DNA from: Eunapius fragilis
Taxonomy: Eukaryota > Porifera > Demospongiae > Spongillida > Spongillidae
Length of the DNA stretch: 64,000 nucleotides
Direction of reading: 5' to 3'
NCBI GenBank assembly: GCA_963681505.1
Contig: OY811992.1
Span: forward strand, 3,757,889 to 3,821,888
In this document: positions 46,643-57,787 of the stretch, in pieces
How positions within the stretch are numbered: position 1 is the stretch's first letter
Layout: every line of letters begins with the position of its first letter
Position numbers and translations under genes: made by a program
The notes under the pieces: generated by a model
The model's database searches: none
Told to the model about the DNA's origin: nothing
The model's input: only the letters and a program-made list of their open reading frames with translations

Positions 46643-46934
46643 TTGGGGTGGGGTAGATGGGATAGGGGATTGGTGTATTATCTCTTTAGGTGCCCACCAG
46701 AGAAAGTGGTACCAGAAATTTCAACAGACAATAAAGTTACTCGTGATTAGCATCGGGCACTTTTGAAAACCTCATGTTTATATCTCGCTATTGAATTTAG
46801 TTACTTGAAATCAATGTTGTTCCACTGCATATTCATATCTTGTGCTATCGTTCCACAATGTTAGGTTCCATGTAAGATTGTGCCATATCTGAATATCATT
46901 TAAAACATGTGACCCCGAGTTTGGCTCTTTCTTC

Positions 46935-47045
46935 CTATCGAACCAGAAAGTAAAGACGGTCATTATAATATTCCGTGTCTTCAGACCGTTTACTTTAAGA
47001 GAACAAAAAAAGCTCGTGATGTTCTCGTTCCCAGACCCATTCTTC
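46935..47045. mobile_element. Non-autonomous repeat, family B, copy 3 (partial)
   Basis: Shares TTTAAGAGAACAAAAAAAGC, CTCGT and CCCAGACC motifs with the other family B copies. Confidence 0.5.
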
Positions 47046-47117
47046 TACTAAAAGCGTTCCCACGTCAACATTTCACGTATAATTACAATGGGGTATCATT
47101 ATACAAAAATGATAGAA

Positions 47118-47420
47118 ACAAGATACAAAAACATTCCTGAGAAAATATAGGATTTGAACGCAATAGTGGTGTAAAAGGGAAGCAAACAAGGGATCAACAA
47201 TGATGCAAATTTTTTGAATAGTCCTACATTTAGCAATGTAAAATGTACGAGCTATACAATAAATCTCTTGTTCCTTTCCTTTTTACACCACCATTGCTTT
47301 CAAATCACCAACTTTCTCAGAGAGCATTGTATAAAAATGAAGGAAACAAGATATAAAAACATATCTCTCTAAGAAAGTTGGTGGTATATAGGATTTGAAG
47401 GCAATGGTGGATAATTTTAT
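47118..47420. mobile_element. Fold-back MITE, family A, copy 4 plus an adjoining partial copy
   Basis: 47118-47335 is a diverged palindromic copy (GGTGTAAAAGGGAAGCAAAC and inverse). 47350-47415 repeats the left end only (GAAAGTTGGTGGTATATAGG), ending in a TTTTATTTTATTTTATTTTT tract. Suggests nested or tandem insertion. Confidence 0.7.
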
Positions 47421-47934
47421 TTTATTTTATTTTTAAAATCATCCGTACAGTCATGTGTAATAGACTTTTTATACTTGCATATGTATGTGCTTTTATTCAT
47501 GTATTGATATTATGCTGTATTAGTATCTTTCCTAATACAATATATACATGAACTACGACTGAAAAATAATTACGCGACATTATAAGAGTACAACCTATCA
47601 CACAGCAACACTGCATAACTAAATCTACAATGCAATTCTACTCGATATAGCTCTGGAGTTAACCTTAACTAGTGCCATGTCAGATGACCTACAGATCCAT
47701 AACCACCCTGGACATGGACTGTTTGGTTCTGATGGAGAGCCTGCAGGCCAAACATGAGAAGTTGTGCTGTGCCCCATGCACCATACGCTTCAACTGCTAG
47801 AGGCGCACAATCTCCAAGTTTTACATGAACTATTATGACAAACAACGAACAAAAGCTTAAATATTCAGGGACAAAGTATCTGGAGTAGAAGGCTGCAGTG
47901 TTGGCTCTAACTTACGGTGGCCCGGTAGGTCGCG

Positions 47935-48185
47935 GGTACGAGCAGCGGTTTGAGAGCAAAAATGAGTACGAGCAACGGTCTGAGAGCAAAATTGCGTACG
48001 GTCTGAGAGCAAAATTGCGTACGGTCCGAGAGCAAAATTGCGTACGGTCCGAGAGCAAAATTGCGTACGGTCCAAGAGCAAAATTGCGTACGGTCTGAGA
48101 GCAAAATTGCGTACGGTCCAAGAGCAAAATTGCGTATGGTCCGAGAGCAAAAACGCGCAGGAGCTGAGAGCAAAAATGCGTACGA
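47935..48185. repeat. 23-bp minisatellite in the left arm (mirror at 50175-50400)
   Basis: About 8-10 units of GTACGGTCCGAGAGCAAAAT type, with variants (TCTGAGAGC, TCCAAGAGC). The same variants occur in mirrored order in the right arm, so the array predates the inverted duplication. Confidence 0.9.
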
Positions 48186-48369
48186 GCTGAGAGCAGTTGT
48201 TTACATTGGATTTAGGCATTACGCCATTTGTTTTTTTTCTTTAAAAAAATGGCTTCCAGATGCATTGTTAGCGTCATCCGTTTGTAACTTTTCCAAGGGC
48301 TGTTAACATTCTGAGGCAGCGCAAGGCAGCTATTATTTAGAGTGTAACTGTGTGTGGGCATGAGTGTCT

Positions 48370-48380
48370 TGTGTGTGTGT

Positions 48381-48420
<40 letters not shown>

Positions 48421-48484
48421 ATGCGTGCGGGCGTGTGTATATGTGTGTGTGTGTGCGCGCGCGTGCGTGCGTGCGCGTGTGTGC
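48370..48484. repeat. (GT)n microsatellite in the left arm (with 48605-48635)
   Basis: GT/GC alternating tract; mirrored as CA tracts at 49695-49765 and 49917-49997 in the right arm. Confidence 0.9.
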
Positions 48485-48603
48485 GATTCCTTTTACATCG
48501 TGATGTGTATCTCTTTATTTGTCATACACTGGTCAGAGCTTATTACGCATATAGAAAGCTGTGATCTCATCTTATTTACTTTGCAATAAGTCGGTTGTCT
48601 GAA

Positions 48604-48636
<33 letters not shown>

Positions 48637-48769
48637 GTTTTGTCTGCATCATGCATGTGTATGTTCTAGGCGTTAAAGAAGGGAAATTTTACTTTTAAAT
48701 CATGCATACTGTTTTGTCCCACTATTGATTGGGCCGAGGATCTTGTAACACTCAAGATTGAGATAATCA

Positions 48770-49250
48770 GCTTCAACCCAGAACTCTTCAACTTGCTGAC
48801 ATGTTGTCCCTCTCTCTCTCATTGCGTTGTTGCAGCTTTGATTGCCTCCCTGTCATTCTCAGGCTTGGGCAGTGCTGTTAACAGTAGGCAACGGCAGTGT
48901 TCAACACCAAGGTCTCCCTCTCCAATGCCATCTCTGCTCTGGACCCTCCCATTTCCCAGAGGGTCTTGTCAGGAATGATGATATAAGCTCAACATTTCCA
49001 CATCTTGTTGGAGTCTTCCTCCCCAGCCAACAGAGCTTACCTTCTGTCAGTAGCAGTTAGCTCCTCATGCTTCCTCTTGCATGGCTACCAGTGGTCACTT
49101 CCCCTGGTATGGGTTTGTACCTGGATTCCAATGAGTACCAGATGGCCATTGGTGGTGGCTTGAGTTGCATACTTCCGATTAGTCTATGTACCCATTCTAC
49201 CCCAATACTGCTCTCAACCCTTTTGGTCACCAAAAGGGGAAGGGACCACC
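48770..49250 (+). mobile_element. Decayed RLE-type LINE coding fragment at the centre of the inverted repeat
   Basis: Frames spell FNTKVSLSNAISALDPPISQ then, after frameshifts, GMGLYLDSNEYQMAI, the linker region of the same LINE class as the fragments at 31-32 kb. The reverse copy occupies 49233-49500 on the minus strand. Confidence 0.55.
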
Positions 49251-49695
49251 GGTAGCCAAGAGGAAGCATGAGTAGCTAACTGCTACTGACAGAAGGTAAG
49301 CTCTGTTGGAGACTCCAACGAGATGTGGAAATGTTGAGCTTATATCATTATCATTCCTGACAAGACCCTCTGAGGAATGGGAGAGTCCAGAGCAGACATG
49401 GCATTGGAGAGGGAGACCTTGGTGCTGAACACTGCCGTCGCCTACTGTTAACAGCACTGCCCAAGCCTGAGAATGACAGGGAGGCAATCAAAGCTGCAAC
49501 AACGCAATGAGAGAGAGAGTGAGGGACAACATGTCAGCAAGTTGAAGAGTTCTGGGTTGAAGCTGATTATCTCAATCTTGAGGGTTATTGGCCCAATTAA
49601 TAGTGGGAGAAAACAATAAATGAAAGTATGCATGATTTAAAAGTAAATTTCCCTTCTTTAACGCCTAGAACATACACATGCATGATGCAGACAAA

Positions 49696-49740
<45 letters not shown>

Positions 49741-49914
49741 CACACACACGCACGCACGCACGCACACTTCAGCCAGCCGACTTAGTGCACAGTACAGTAA
49801 ATAAGATAAGACCACAGCTGTCCGTGCTTTCGGTAAATCTCCCAAGACTGCTCTTAACTGTACCTGTGTATAACAAATACAGATACACATCACGATGTAA
49901 AAGGAATATTAATT

Positions 49915-49998
<84 letters not shown>

Positions 49999-50427
49999 GA
50001 CACTCATGCCCACACACAGTTACACTCTAAATAATAGCTGCCTTGCGCTGCCTCAGGATGTTAACAGCCCTTGGACAAACGGATGACGCTAACGATGCAT
50101 CTGGAAGCCATTTTTTTAAAGAAAAAAAAAACAAATGGCGTAATGCCTAAATCCAATGTAAACAACTGCTCTCAGCTCGTACGCATTTTTGCTCTCAGCT
50201 CCTGCGCGTTTTTGCTCTCGGACCGTACGCAATTTTGCTCTCGGACCGTACGCAATTTTGCTCTCAGACCGTACGCAATTTTGCTCTTGGACCGTACGCA
50301 ATTTTGCTCTCGGACCGTACGCAATTTTGCTCTCGGACCGTACGCAATTTTGCTCTCAGACCGTTGCTCGTACTCATTTTTGCTCTCAAACCGCTGCTCG
50401 TACCCGCGACCTACCGGGCCACCGTAC

Positions 50428-51130
50428 TAACTAGATTGAAGTTCAGCCTGCCATATAGGTTAGCTATAACTAGGACCACAGGCATGGCCCTGTTGTAAAT
50501 GGTTGCAAGGCGAGAGGCCAGAAGTGAAAATGACTCCATTGCTTCTGTCCCCCAAGCACAATATGCCTCAGTCACCATGGAGATGCAAAACCCTCCTTGC
50601 ATTTGCTCTATTTTTTTCTGCTTAGTAGCTCTGACAGCCTCCACTTAAGTAAAAATATTTGGAGTTATGCAGTGATGTCACAGACAGGTTGAAGGCTGCT
50701 GGCTTGCCCAAAGACCAGTTAGGTACAAGGATGTCTGCAGGGCGAGTGTGGCTATGATCTTTGGAGAGGTTACTCCCTGCCTCCACCTTAACATGCAAGT
50801 GGACCGTGTGACAGGTTTTAGCAAGTGTGCCCCTCAGTTCATTGTGGCAGGTTACAATATCACCACCACACTTGCACAGGTGAGTGCATGGTGGCCAGGG
50901 GATCAAGCACTCTCCCAGGAAAAATTGAACCATCTGAGGTGTCTAGACCAGGCCACTTGATGGCCACCTAAAACTCTGATGGCCCTTGCCACTAGAATAT
51001 TATATTTATAATAATAATTAAGCCACTGAAGGTAGAAAGCACAGGGCCAATGATGCCAAATGTGGAGAACTAGACTGGTTATGTAATCCCATAGTAGCAG
51101 GGACCTATGGTACTTGGGGAAATGATGCAA
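50428..51130 (-). mobile_element. Decayed LINE fragment: CCHC finger and restriction-like endonuclease end
   Basis: Minus-strand frames encode CKCGGDIVTCHNELRGTLAK, HTRPADILVPNWSLGKPAAF (endonuclease-like core), then after a frame change AWGTEAMESFSLLASRLATI and LYGRLNFNLVS. This is the C-terminal region of an RLE-type LINE. The RPAD Asp is kept; the second acidic position reads Asn (AAFNLSVTS), so this copy is inactive. Confidence 0.65.
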
Positions 51131-51705
51131 TTGAAGCCTTCTCTCAGCTGGTGTCTTGGCTTGCTATCCTCACATGCCATGACTGTCAGACGAGGCTATA
51201 CTAAATAAGGCTCGCTCAAAGAACAAGCGTAGGAAGGTAGAGAGGGAGTACTTGTAGGCTAGGGGTTATCTACGTGTAGAATAATTATGTAACTGTGTTT
51301 ATTGTAAATGATATAAATATGATTATTATACATCTCATGTGCTATGTTTCCCTGGGATCCCATGTTTGTCATGCAGGGTTTCGAGTGATTTAAATTCCCT
51401 CCTAAACACAAGAGAGTGAATTTGTGCAATTTGCCTGGGATAAAGTGAACTTGCTCATCCGAAATTTGCTCAAATACAAGTCCTAGTCAAACTATAGTCA
51501 CTACATAACTGGAAGCAGCTGCAGCAAGTCATTCTGTCCTTTCTCACAGTTGAGTGACTGGAATGGGTCTGTTAGAAGAGAGAATTAGGTGCACAAATAC
51601 AACCATGGTGGGTGAGTACATGGAAAGCTGGAAACACAAAAAATTAGCAAAACTGTTCAGTCAAACTTACCTTGTTGGCTTTGGTGGTCATGGTAAGGTG
51701 AGAAT
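51131..51705. other. Region downstream of the single-codon-exon gene
   Basis: On the minus strand this contains well-formed splice motifs (CAACAAG|GTAAGTTTG at 51666; TTCTCTCTTCTAACAG| at about 51567 followed by a 21-nt open segment and GTGAGA) and an AATAAA (plus TTTATT, 51298-51303). Further 3' exons of the gene at 51706-54714 could lie here; none is certain. Confidence 0.35.
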
Positions 51706-54700
51706 CTATGTCTGTTTTAAGAGAGATCCATAGACATGCTCTGATGATGAGTGGGGAGCAGTCTAGGGCATTTGAGGATGGTAGAGTAGCGCATTGCATA
51801 TCCACAATAGCAAGAAATTATTTAGTAGGGGTTTATGTGCATGGGATAATGCCATTGGTGGTAATACTTACGCATTGCATTTTCAGAATAGTATATCAAT
51901 GATGACAGGGAATGTTAAGGTGCAATGGAAAGCTCCTTTTTATTGATACTTACACACTGTATCACACATGATAGTATCCATGTAGACAAGCAATAAGTGT
52001 AGGCACATTAATATCCAATGGGAAATGTAGCATTGCTTATACTTACGCACTACATTTTCGGTAACAGTGTGCGTAGTGACAAGGAATAAGCAGGAGTGTT
52101 AAGGTGCAATGAGAATACAGCACCATTGATACTAACCAACTGCATCGTTCATAATAGTATCCAAGAGAACAATGTATATAGGGTGTGATAAAGGTGCAAT
52201 GGGAAATTCAGCAACATTGCTATTTACCTTCTGCATTGTCCGTATATAATCCACGGCAGAGATAAGTATGGGCAGTAAAAAAATCAAGATCATTGATACT
52301 TACAACCTGCATTGTACATAATGTCATGGTAAAGTACTATGGGAAACGTGACATCATTGATACTTACATACTGCATTGATCATAATAGCATCATAATGGA
52401 ATAAGTAAGGATAGTATAGTGAAATGGGAAATATACATCATTGATTCTTACACTCTGTTTTGTTCAGAATAGTATCCATGGTGACATGGGATGGGTGGGC
52501 GTTGTAAAGAGCAGCGGGGAAATACAACAACCTTGGTACTTACATGCTGCATTATTCATAATTGTAACCATAACAACAGAGTATAGGCAGCAACTTAAAC
52601 ACCATACGTCATCATCACTGATACTTACAGGCTGCATTGTCCATAATAGCATCCATGGGAACAAGGTATATGTGTGCGTGATCAAGTTGCAATGGGAAAT
52701 TCAGCATTAATGATACTTACAACCTGCATTGTTCATAATAATATCCATTGCAATAGGCAAGAAGTAGGCGTGGTACATTTCAATAGGAAATGCTAAATCA
52801 TTGATACTAACGATCTGCATTATTCATAATAGTATTTATGGTGACAAGACATAAGTATGCATGGTAAAATGCAATAGGAAATTATGCAACACCATTGATA
52901 TACTTACAGCCTGTGGCATTGTTCATAATAGTATTCATGACAAGATGAAGGCACGGTAAAGTGCAATAGGAAATACAATATCAATGATCATTACCGTCTG
53001 CAGCATTCATAATAGTAACCATGTCAACGTGGGATAATGGCAAAGTGCAATTGGATAATACGACATCACTTACAGACTACATGTTCACAGTAGTATCCAT
53101 AGGAATTAGAAATATGCTAAAATGCATTATCATTGATACTTACAACCTGAATTGTTCGTATAGTAGTATTCATGGTGATGTGGATTAAGCAGGCATTGTA
53201 ACGTGATGGAATTGGTTGGAACTTACAATCTACATTGTTCATGATCATATCCACGGTATTGGAACAGGTAGGCACGAAAAGGGTGTAATAGGAAATCCTA
53301 ACATCACCGTTACTTACGCTCTGCATTGTTCAGAATAGCATCCATAGTGGCATGGCCCCCAAAAATCAGACATGTTGCAGTTCAAATGTCATTGATACTT
53401 ACACACTGTATTGTCAGTAGAATGATAGTATCCATGGTAACGTGAAAAATAGATACGTTAAGGCACAATGGGAAATCCGACATCAATGATACTTACAGGC
53501 TGTGTTGCATCCAATTGTGATAAGGGATTAACAAGCATGATAAGGTGAAATGAGGAAATGCAACATTATTGATACTTACACGCTGCGCATTTCATTCATG
53601 GTGACAAGGAAGAAGTAGCAAGTTTAAGGTACAATGAGAAGATGCAACATCATTGATACTTACTGTCTGCATTGTTAGTACCAGTGATGGAGATTAGTAA
53701 TTTTATAGATGCGGTACTGAAAGGCATACATCACTTATACTTACGCACTGCATTTTTTATAATGGTATTCAGGGTGACAAGGAATACGTAGCCGGTCATA
53801 ATAGACAATGTAACATCATTGAGAACTTACTAGCTGCAGTCACCATTGTGGCAAGGAATAAGAAGTAGGCATATTAAGGTGCAATGAGGAAAGTAACATC
53901 CTTGATACTTACTCTCTGCATTGTTAGTAGTATTAATGGTGGCACATGCATAATCATAGGGCATGGTAAAGTTCCAATGGGAATTGCAACACCATTGATA
54001 CTTACAGGCTGCGATGTTCACAATAGTTTCCATGGCAATAAGGAATCAGCAGGCACGGTAACGAATGTAACATCATGATACTTACTTGCTGTATCGTTCA
54101 CAATATAGTATCCACGGAGACAAACAATATGTGGGCATGATAAAGGTGCAATGGGAATGCAACAGCATTGATCTTACTTTCTGCATTGTTTACGACAATG
54201 TCCATGGCACAAGAGGTAGGCAGGGTAAAGTGCAATGGAAAATGCCATATCAATAAAACGTACCCACTGCATGCAGTGTTCACAAATGTATCCATGGCAA
54301 CATGGAATTAGTGAATTGCGACGCGAGAAATCATTGATACTTACGCTCTACATTGTTCATAATAGTAAACCCATGACAACATGGAATAAGTGCCGTGCTA
54401 CGGGAATTGCAACATCATTGATACTTACACACTACATTGGATGCAAGGAATAACCGGTATACGGATTATAACCGAAGTACAATGCCGGGAAATTTAACGT
54501 CATTGATACTCACAAATACCGGAGCCTTTCCGTTGATATCGACCTCTTTGCTCATCTCATGATCAATTTCATCGTTCAGCTGCTACTTTACATAAGTCAG
54601 TTGTTGTAAATACCTCTATTTGACACTTATACGGTCGCAAACCTTGTATCTCTGGGGACTTGCGTCAGCGAATAGAGCCAGTAGGGCCACAAGAAGAGCC

Positions 54701-54714
54701 AGTTCCTTCAGCAT
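51706..54714 (-). CDS. Putative secreted cysteine-rich peptide gene built from single-codon exons
   Basis: No family recognised. Exon 1 (54714-54643) encodes a classic signal peptide (MLKELALLVALLALFADA) plus SPQRYK and ends at AAG|GTTTGC. Exon 2 (54582-54514; NAGNAG acceptor, possibly from 54579) encodes 22-23 residues (LNDEIDHEMSKEVDINGK and APVF) and ends at TTT|GTGAGT. Then come 31 candidate 3-nt exons (54431 down to 51872), each preceded by AG (30 of 31) and followed by GT (31 of 31). A candidate final exon (51762-51706) after CCCTAG| encodes 18 residues and a stop. All junctions are phase 0; full inclusion would give a precursor of about 95 aa. Read in order, the triplets give Cys at positions 1, 9, 13, 29, 30 and 31 and no stop. 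Most 3-nt exons are unproven; exons 1-2 are the firmest part. Alternative: a signal-peptide gene interrupted by an intronic satellite. Confidence 0.5.
51780..54513 (-). repeat. About 83-bp tandem array, 31 units, each an intron-like unit around a variable triplet
   Basis: Minus-strand consensus of a unit: GTAAGTATCAATGATG, then a diverged middle (TTGCATTTCCCATTGCAC, CCTACTTATTCCTTGTCACC), then CCATGGATACTATTATGAAC, AATGCAG and any three bases before the next GTAAGT. Spacing is 70-97 bp. Units are diverged in the middle, with indels, but the gap between AG and GT is three bases in all 31. Donor variants still keep GT (GTTAGT, GTAAAT, GTAATG, GTACGT). The only AG loss is in the last unit (51866). 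A degenerate 32nd unit without a donor lies at about 51785-51815. Confidence 0.9.
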
Positions 54715-54929
54715 TCTGTTGTTCTGTCGGCTGTCACAAGGGTATGAAATGCGACTGGAACAATTTGTTTAAATACACATGTCCAGACGGAAATTGCGGA
54801 CACGAGAATACGGAAATTGCGGACGCGAGAATACGGAAATTGCGGACATTAGAATATTCCGCAACGTACAGTGCTCCAAATGAAAAGCTGCCTAAACTGA
54901 ATTTTTCAATTTTTGGCTCATATCTTTTC

Positions 54930-56115
54930 AACCGATCATATTTAGAGCAGGGCAATTACATTTCCAAATTCAGCAAACACTTCTGTGTAAGAAACTGTGG
55001 TGTTAATCTAATTAGCACACGTAAACAAAGCTTGGCTACTTGTAAACAAATAACGGTCAAACGCTCATTTTTCAATCATAACTCCCACCAGGAATGTAAC
55101 AGTAAGTTCAAATTTATGTTGTAAGAACAACATTAGACCTCCTATATAAATGGTTGATTTGGCATCTTAAGTCCAACTGCTTGGGAAGATCGGTCCGGAT
55201 TTATGAAATTTTCGAGGACGTTCGCGGTTCGCTGAAATTCAGACGATTTTGTTCGACTTAAGAAATGATTTTTACATACTGTTACAAAGAAGTGGCAGGA
55301 GTATCTGTAATTATGTACGGCGTTTGCGAAGGTGCGCAATACGAGATTAAAAGCTAAAAGCTTTAGTTTCATCATTATTTAAGAAATCAGTGACGTTTTA
55401 TGACTTTGTTGACATAACCGTGCAACGTCATTTTTACGCGGCGCGCACTAAATGAATTGCAAATGCTTTCTGCAGTTCGAGTTCCCAGGTAGCATTTCGT
55501 TCTAATACTATGTACAAAAACAAACTATACATTCCTGTCAAACATCAGACTTGTTCTCTTTCAAAATGCTTCTTGTTGTGTTTGTAACTTTGTGTTCAGG
55601 AGATTTTCTTGACATGAGAAATGTGTGTAATCTATCATTTGCCTTTGCGCTGCTTGATCTTGTGCCTTTTCCAGTTGAAGTACTGGAGACTACTTCAAAA
55701 CTACTCGCTTGTTCTAACAAGGCTGACATGTCTCGCTTCCGTCGCTTAGCACAGTAGAACACTCGTAGGCCTAGTTTCCAAGGCATGGTCTGATTCTACG
55801 CTTGTTTGGCTCAGAAAAGAACTCGTAGACAAAGAAGCTTTCGACGACATAAATCCGGATCTAGTTGGACTTAAGATGCCAGATCAATCATATATATAGG
55901 AGATCTAATGTTGTACTTACAACATAAATTTGAACTTCTGTTACATTCCTGGTGGGAGTTTTGATTGAAAAATGAGCGTTTGACCGTTATTTGTTTACAA
56001 GTAACCAAGCTTTAATTGTTTACGTGTGCTAATTAGATTAACACCACAGTTTCTTACACAGAAGTGTTTGAATGTGAAAATGTAATTGCCCTGCTATAAA
56101 TATGATCGGTTGCCG
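54930..56115. mobile_element. Fold-back element with about 265-bp inverted arms
   Basis: Left arm 54930-55203, right arm 55848-56115 (for example CTTCTGTGTAAGAAACTGTG and GGAATGTAACAGTAAGTTCA with their inverses). The roughly 640-bp centre has open frames without recognisable transposase similarity. Probably a non-autonomous DNA transposon. Its left end lies about 215 bp upstream of the signal-peptide exon start at 54714. Confidence 0.8.
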
Positions 56116-56279
56116 GCATATTTATAAATAAAAAATGATTATCGAACCTAAAAAACTACATGCCGCTGTTACGTAAGAGGATCAGTATCTATATAGGTAT
56201 ACGCTGGAAAACCTATAACTGTACATGTGTTTGTTATAAATGCCGGCTACGCAGGCATGCGTGCATGTACATTGTCACG

Positions 56280-56402
56280 AAAAATTTGGTCCGGGGAATA
56301 AATCGGTCCGGCCGGACCAATTTTGGCGACCAAAAGTGATCCGGCCGGACCTAAAATGACACCAAAATTTGTCCGGCTAATCCAAAACTGGTCCGTGCAC
56401 AT
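56280..56402. repeat. GGTCCGGCCGGACC-type short palindromic repeats, copy 1
   Basis: Several imperfect copies of TCCGGCCGGACC joined by AATTTTGGCGACCAAAA-like spacers. The same motif set recurs at 63583-63735. Confidence 0.75.
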
Positions 56403-56689
56403 AAACATCTTAAACACGTGGAGATTAATCCTATTCTCTGTGAAAATGGCTTATTCAAGTGAAGAGTGAGATGCCAATAGTGGGAACCTAGTAGAAGAAT
56501 TAAGCATATGAGTACTTTGTAAGAAATGTGGACCCCGTGGGTGCAAGCGTAGCACGCAAGCGATGCATACAAAGAAAGGCTCAGAAATTTGATGCGAAAG
56601 GTACTTTAAGAAGAAGAAGGGCAAGATTTGTTCATTTCAATTTGGCTAATGCACACAACTGTGTTGTCCGCAAGTCATGGGTTGTGCTT

Positions 56690-57110
56690 TATTATAGAAG
56701 ATCGATTGGAGTTAAGAAAGTTAGAGCAGCGTCGTATTCTGCATGAATGTTATCCGGGCACATATGAGTGAAGCGAACTTTGAGCTGGATCATTGAACGG
56801 TTTATTTGGCCTGGAATGGTCAAAGATACGGTGAGGCATGCAACTGAACCATAGAATCTATTGAGAACTACCTTCATTAATTTAACTACAGGTTTCCATC
56901 TGCCAGCATGCGAACCGGAAAAGCCTTCATACTGCCCTAGAACTGCATGCACCCGGTCCAGTGAAGTCACCATGGAATCACATTGGCATTGATTTTGTTG
57001 GGCCACTTGCGAAGTCTAAGTCAGTACATCCTGACTGTGTGTGACTGCTTATCTAAATGGTAGCAGCAGTTCCACTTCCATCTAAACATGCAGTTGAAGT
57101 TAAAATGAAT
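56690..57110 (+). mobile_element. Fossil integrase fragment (LTR-retrotransposon or integrase-type element)
   Basis: Plus-strand frames contain a histidine/cysteine-finger-like region followed by the start of a retroviral-type integrase core (HIGIDFVGPL-like, then YILTVCDCLSKW-like). No LTRs or other domains are seen nearby. Broken at several places; old. Confidence 0.55.
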
Positions 57111-57184
57111 TGAACAAGCACCTAATTCCTCAGGGGAGTTGTGGGGGGCGGGACATGTCAGTGAACTCCATTAGAATGAGATGT

Positions 57185-57372
57185 TCTGAACTGCACACTG
57201 CGTAAAAAAAACGGGTTTACGCAAGCGGTAAACACGATGTAAACATGAGGTAAAGCTCAGGTTTACACATATTTACTTTTGTTTACAACGAAGTAAACCT
57301 GATGTTTACGCTATTGTGTATAGGTGGTAAAGGCTCAGTTTACGCGTGTTTACACATCGCAAATATGATGTC
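57185..57372. repeat. Cluster of GTAAAC/GTTTAC motifs
   Basis: About 14 copies of GTAAA or TTTAC in 180 bp, in both orientations (TTTACGCAAGCGGTAAACAC, GATGTTTACGC). Similar motifs flank the LINE segment at 61480-61575 and 62650-62770. It looks like a subterminal repeat region of a transposon. Confidence 0.6.
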
Positions 57373-57399
57373 AAATGTGGTATCGGAAGTTTCGTTAGA

Positions 57400-57665
57400 A
57401 ACTTCCATATAGGATTTGACCCCGACTATGAATGTCATTAAAAAAACGCGACCCGTCTGTAACAACACTCCCGACGATCGGATCGTGTAGCTTGTTTTAG
57501 CAATCGATCTAGAAGTCAAAAATGAGTAGTTTCGTTTTTGTTTCATGTCGCTGAACCGCGTGGTTGTTGAGAACAAGAGTGTACTGCCCGTCCTCGTACC
57601 CAGTCTCGGAACAAGGGGCGGGTCGTCTTCTCATTCTTCTTCTCCTTCTTCTTGGCAACGCATAA
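57400..57665. mobile_element. Non-autonomous repeat, family B, copy 4
   Basis: GAATGTCATTAAAAAAACGC near one end and CTCGTACCCAGTCTCGG near the other, with a TTCTTCTTCTCC tail; matches 33205-33432 and the inverse of 40250-40505. Confidence 0.65.
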
Positions 57666-57787
57666 CTCAGGACAGTAACATTTCTAAGCGATGAAAATTT
57701 CCCCAATAGCTTCAGAATCGGCTGGAGGACTCGCTTTTATATAATATAATACTTTGATAAACAATCGACTATCAGCCTCCTATGTCT

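Larger units (their letters stand above)
47914..50427. repeat. Long inverted repeat, arms about 1.19 kb, spacer about 130 bp
   Basis: Left arm 47914-49105, right arm 49233-50427, reverse complements with modest differences. Each arm holds, outside to inside, GGTGGCCCGGTAGGTCGCGG, an array of about 23-bp units (GCGTACGGTCCGAGAGCAAA), a GT/CA microsatellite, and decayed LINE coding sequence. The GT/CA tracts differ in length between arms. The right arm continues outward into the LINE fragment at 50428-51130. Confidence 0.9.

Noticed and set aside
47914-47960. tRNA-like sequence (GTGGCCCGGTAGG...GGGTACGAGC)
   Set aside because: A- and B-box-like strings are too close together and no cloverleaf can be drawn; a tRNA-derived SINE head is possible but unsupported.
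51872-54431. Treating each array unit as a longer exon starting MDTIMNNA
   Set aside because: No AG acceptor precedes that segment in most units, and indels between units break the frame; only the AG-NNN-GT arrangement is constant.
54660-55124. Plus-strand open frame of 154 codons
   Set aside because: It runs antisense through the signal-peptide exon and into the inverted-repeat element; composition and repeats argue against a gene.
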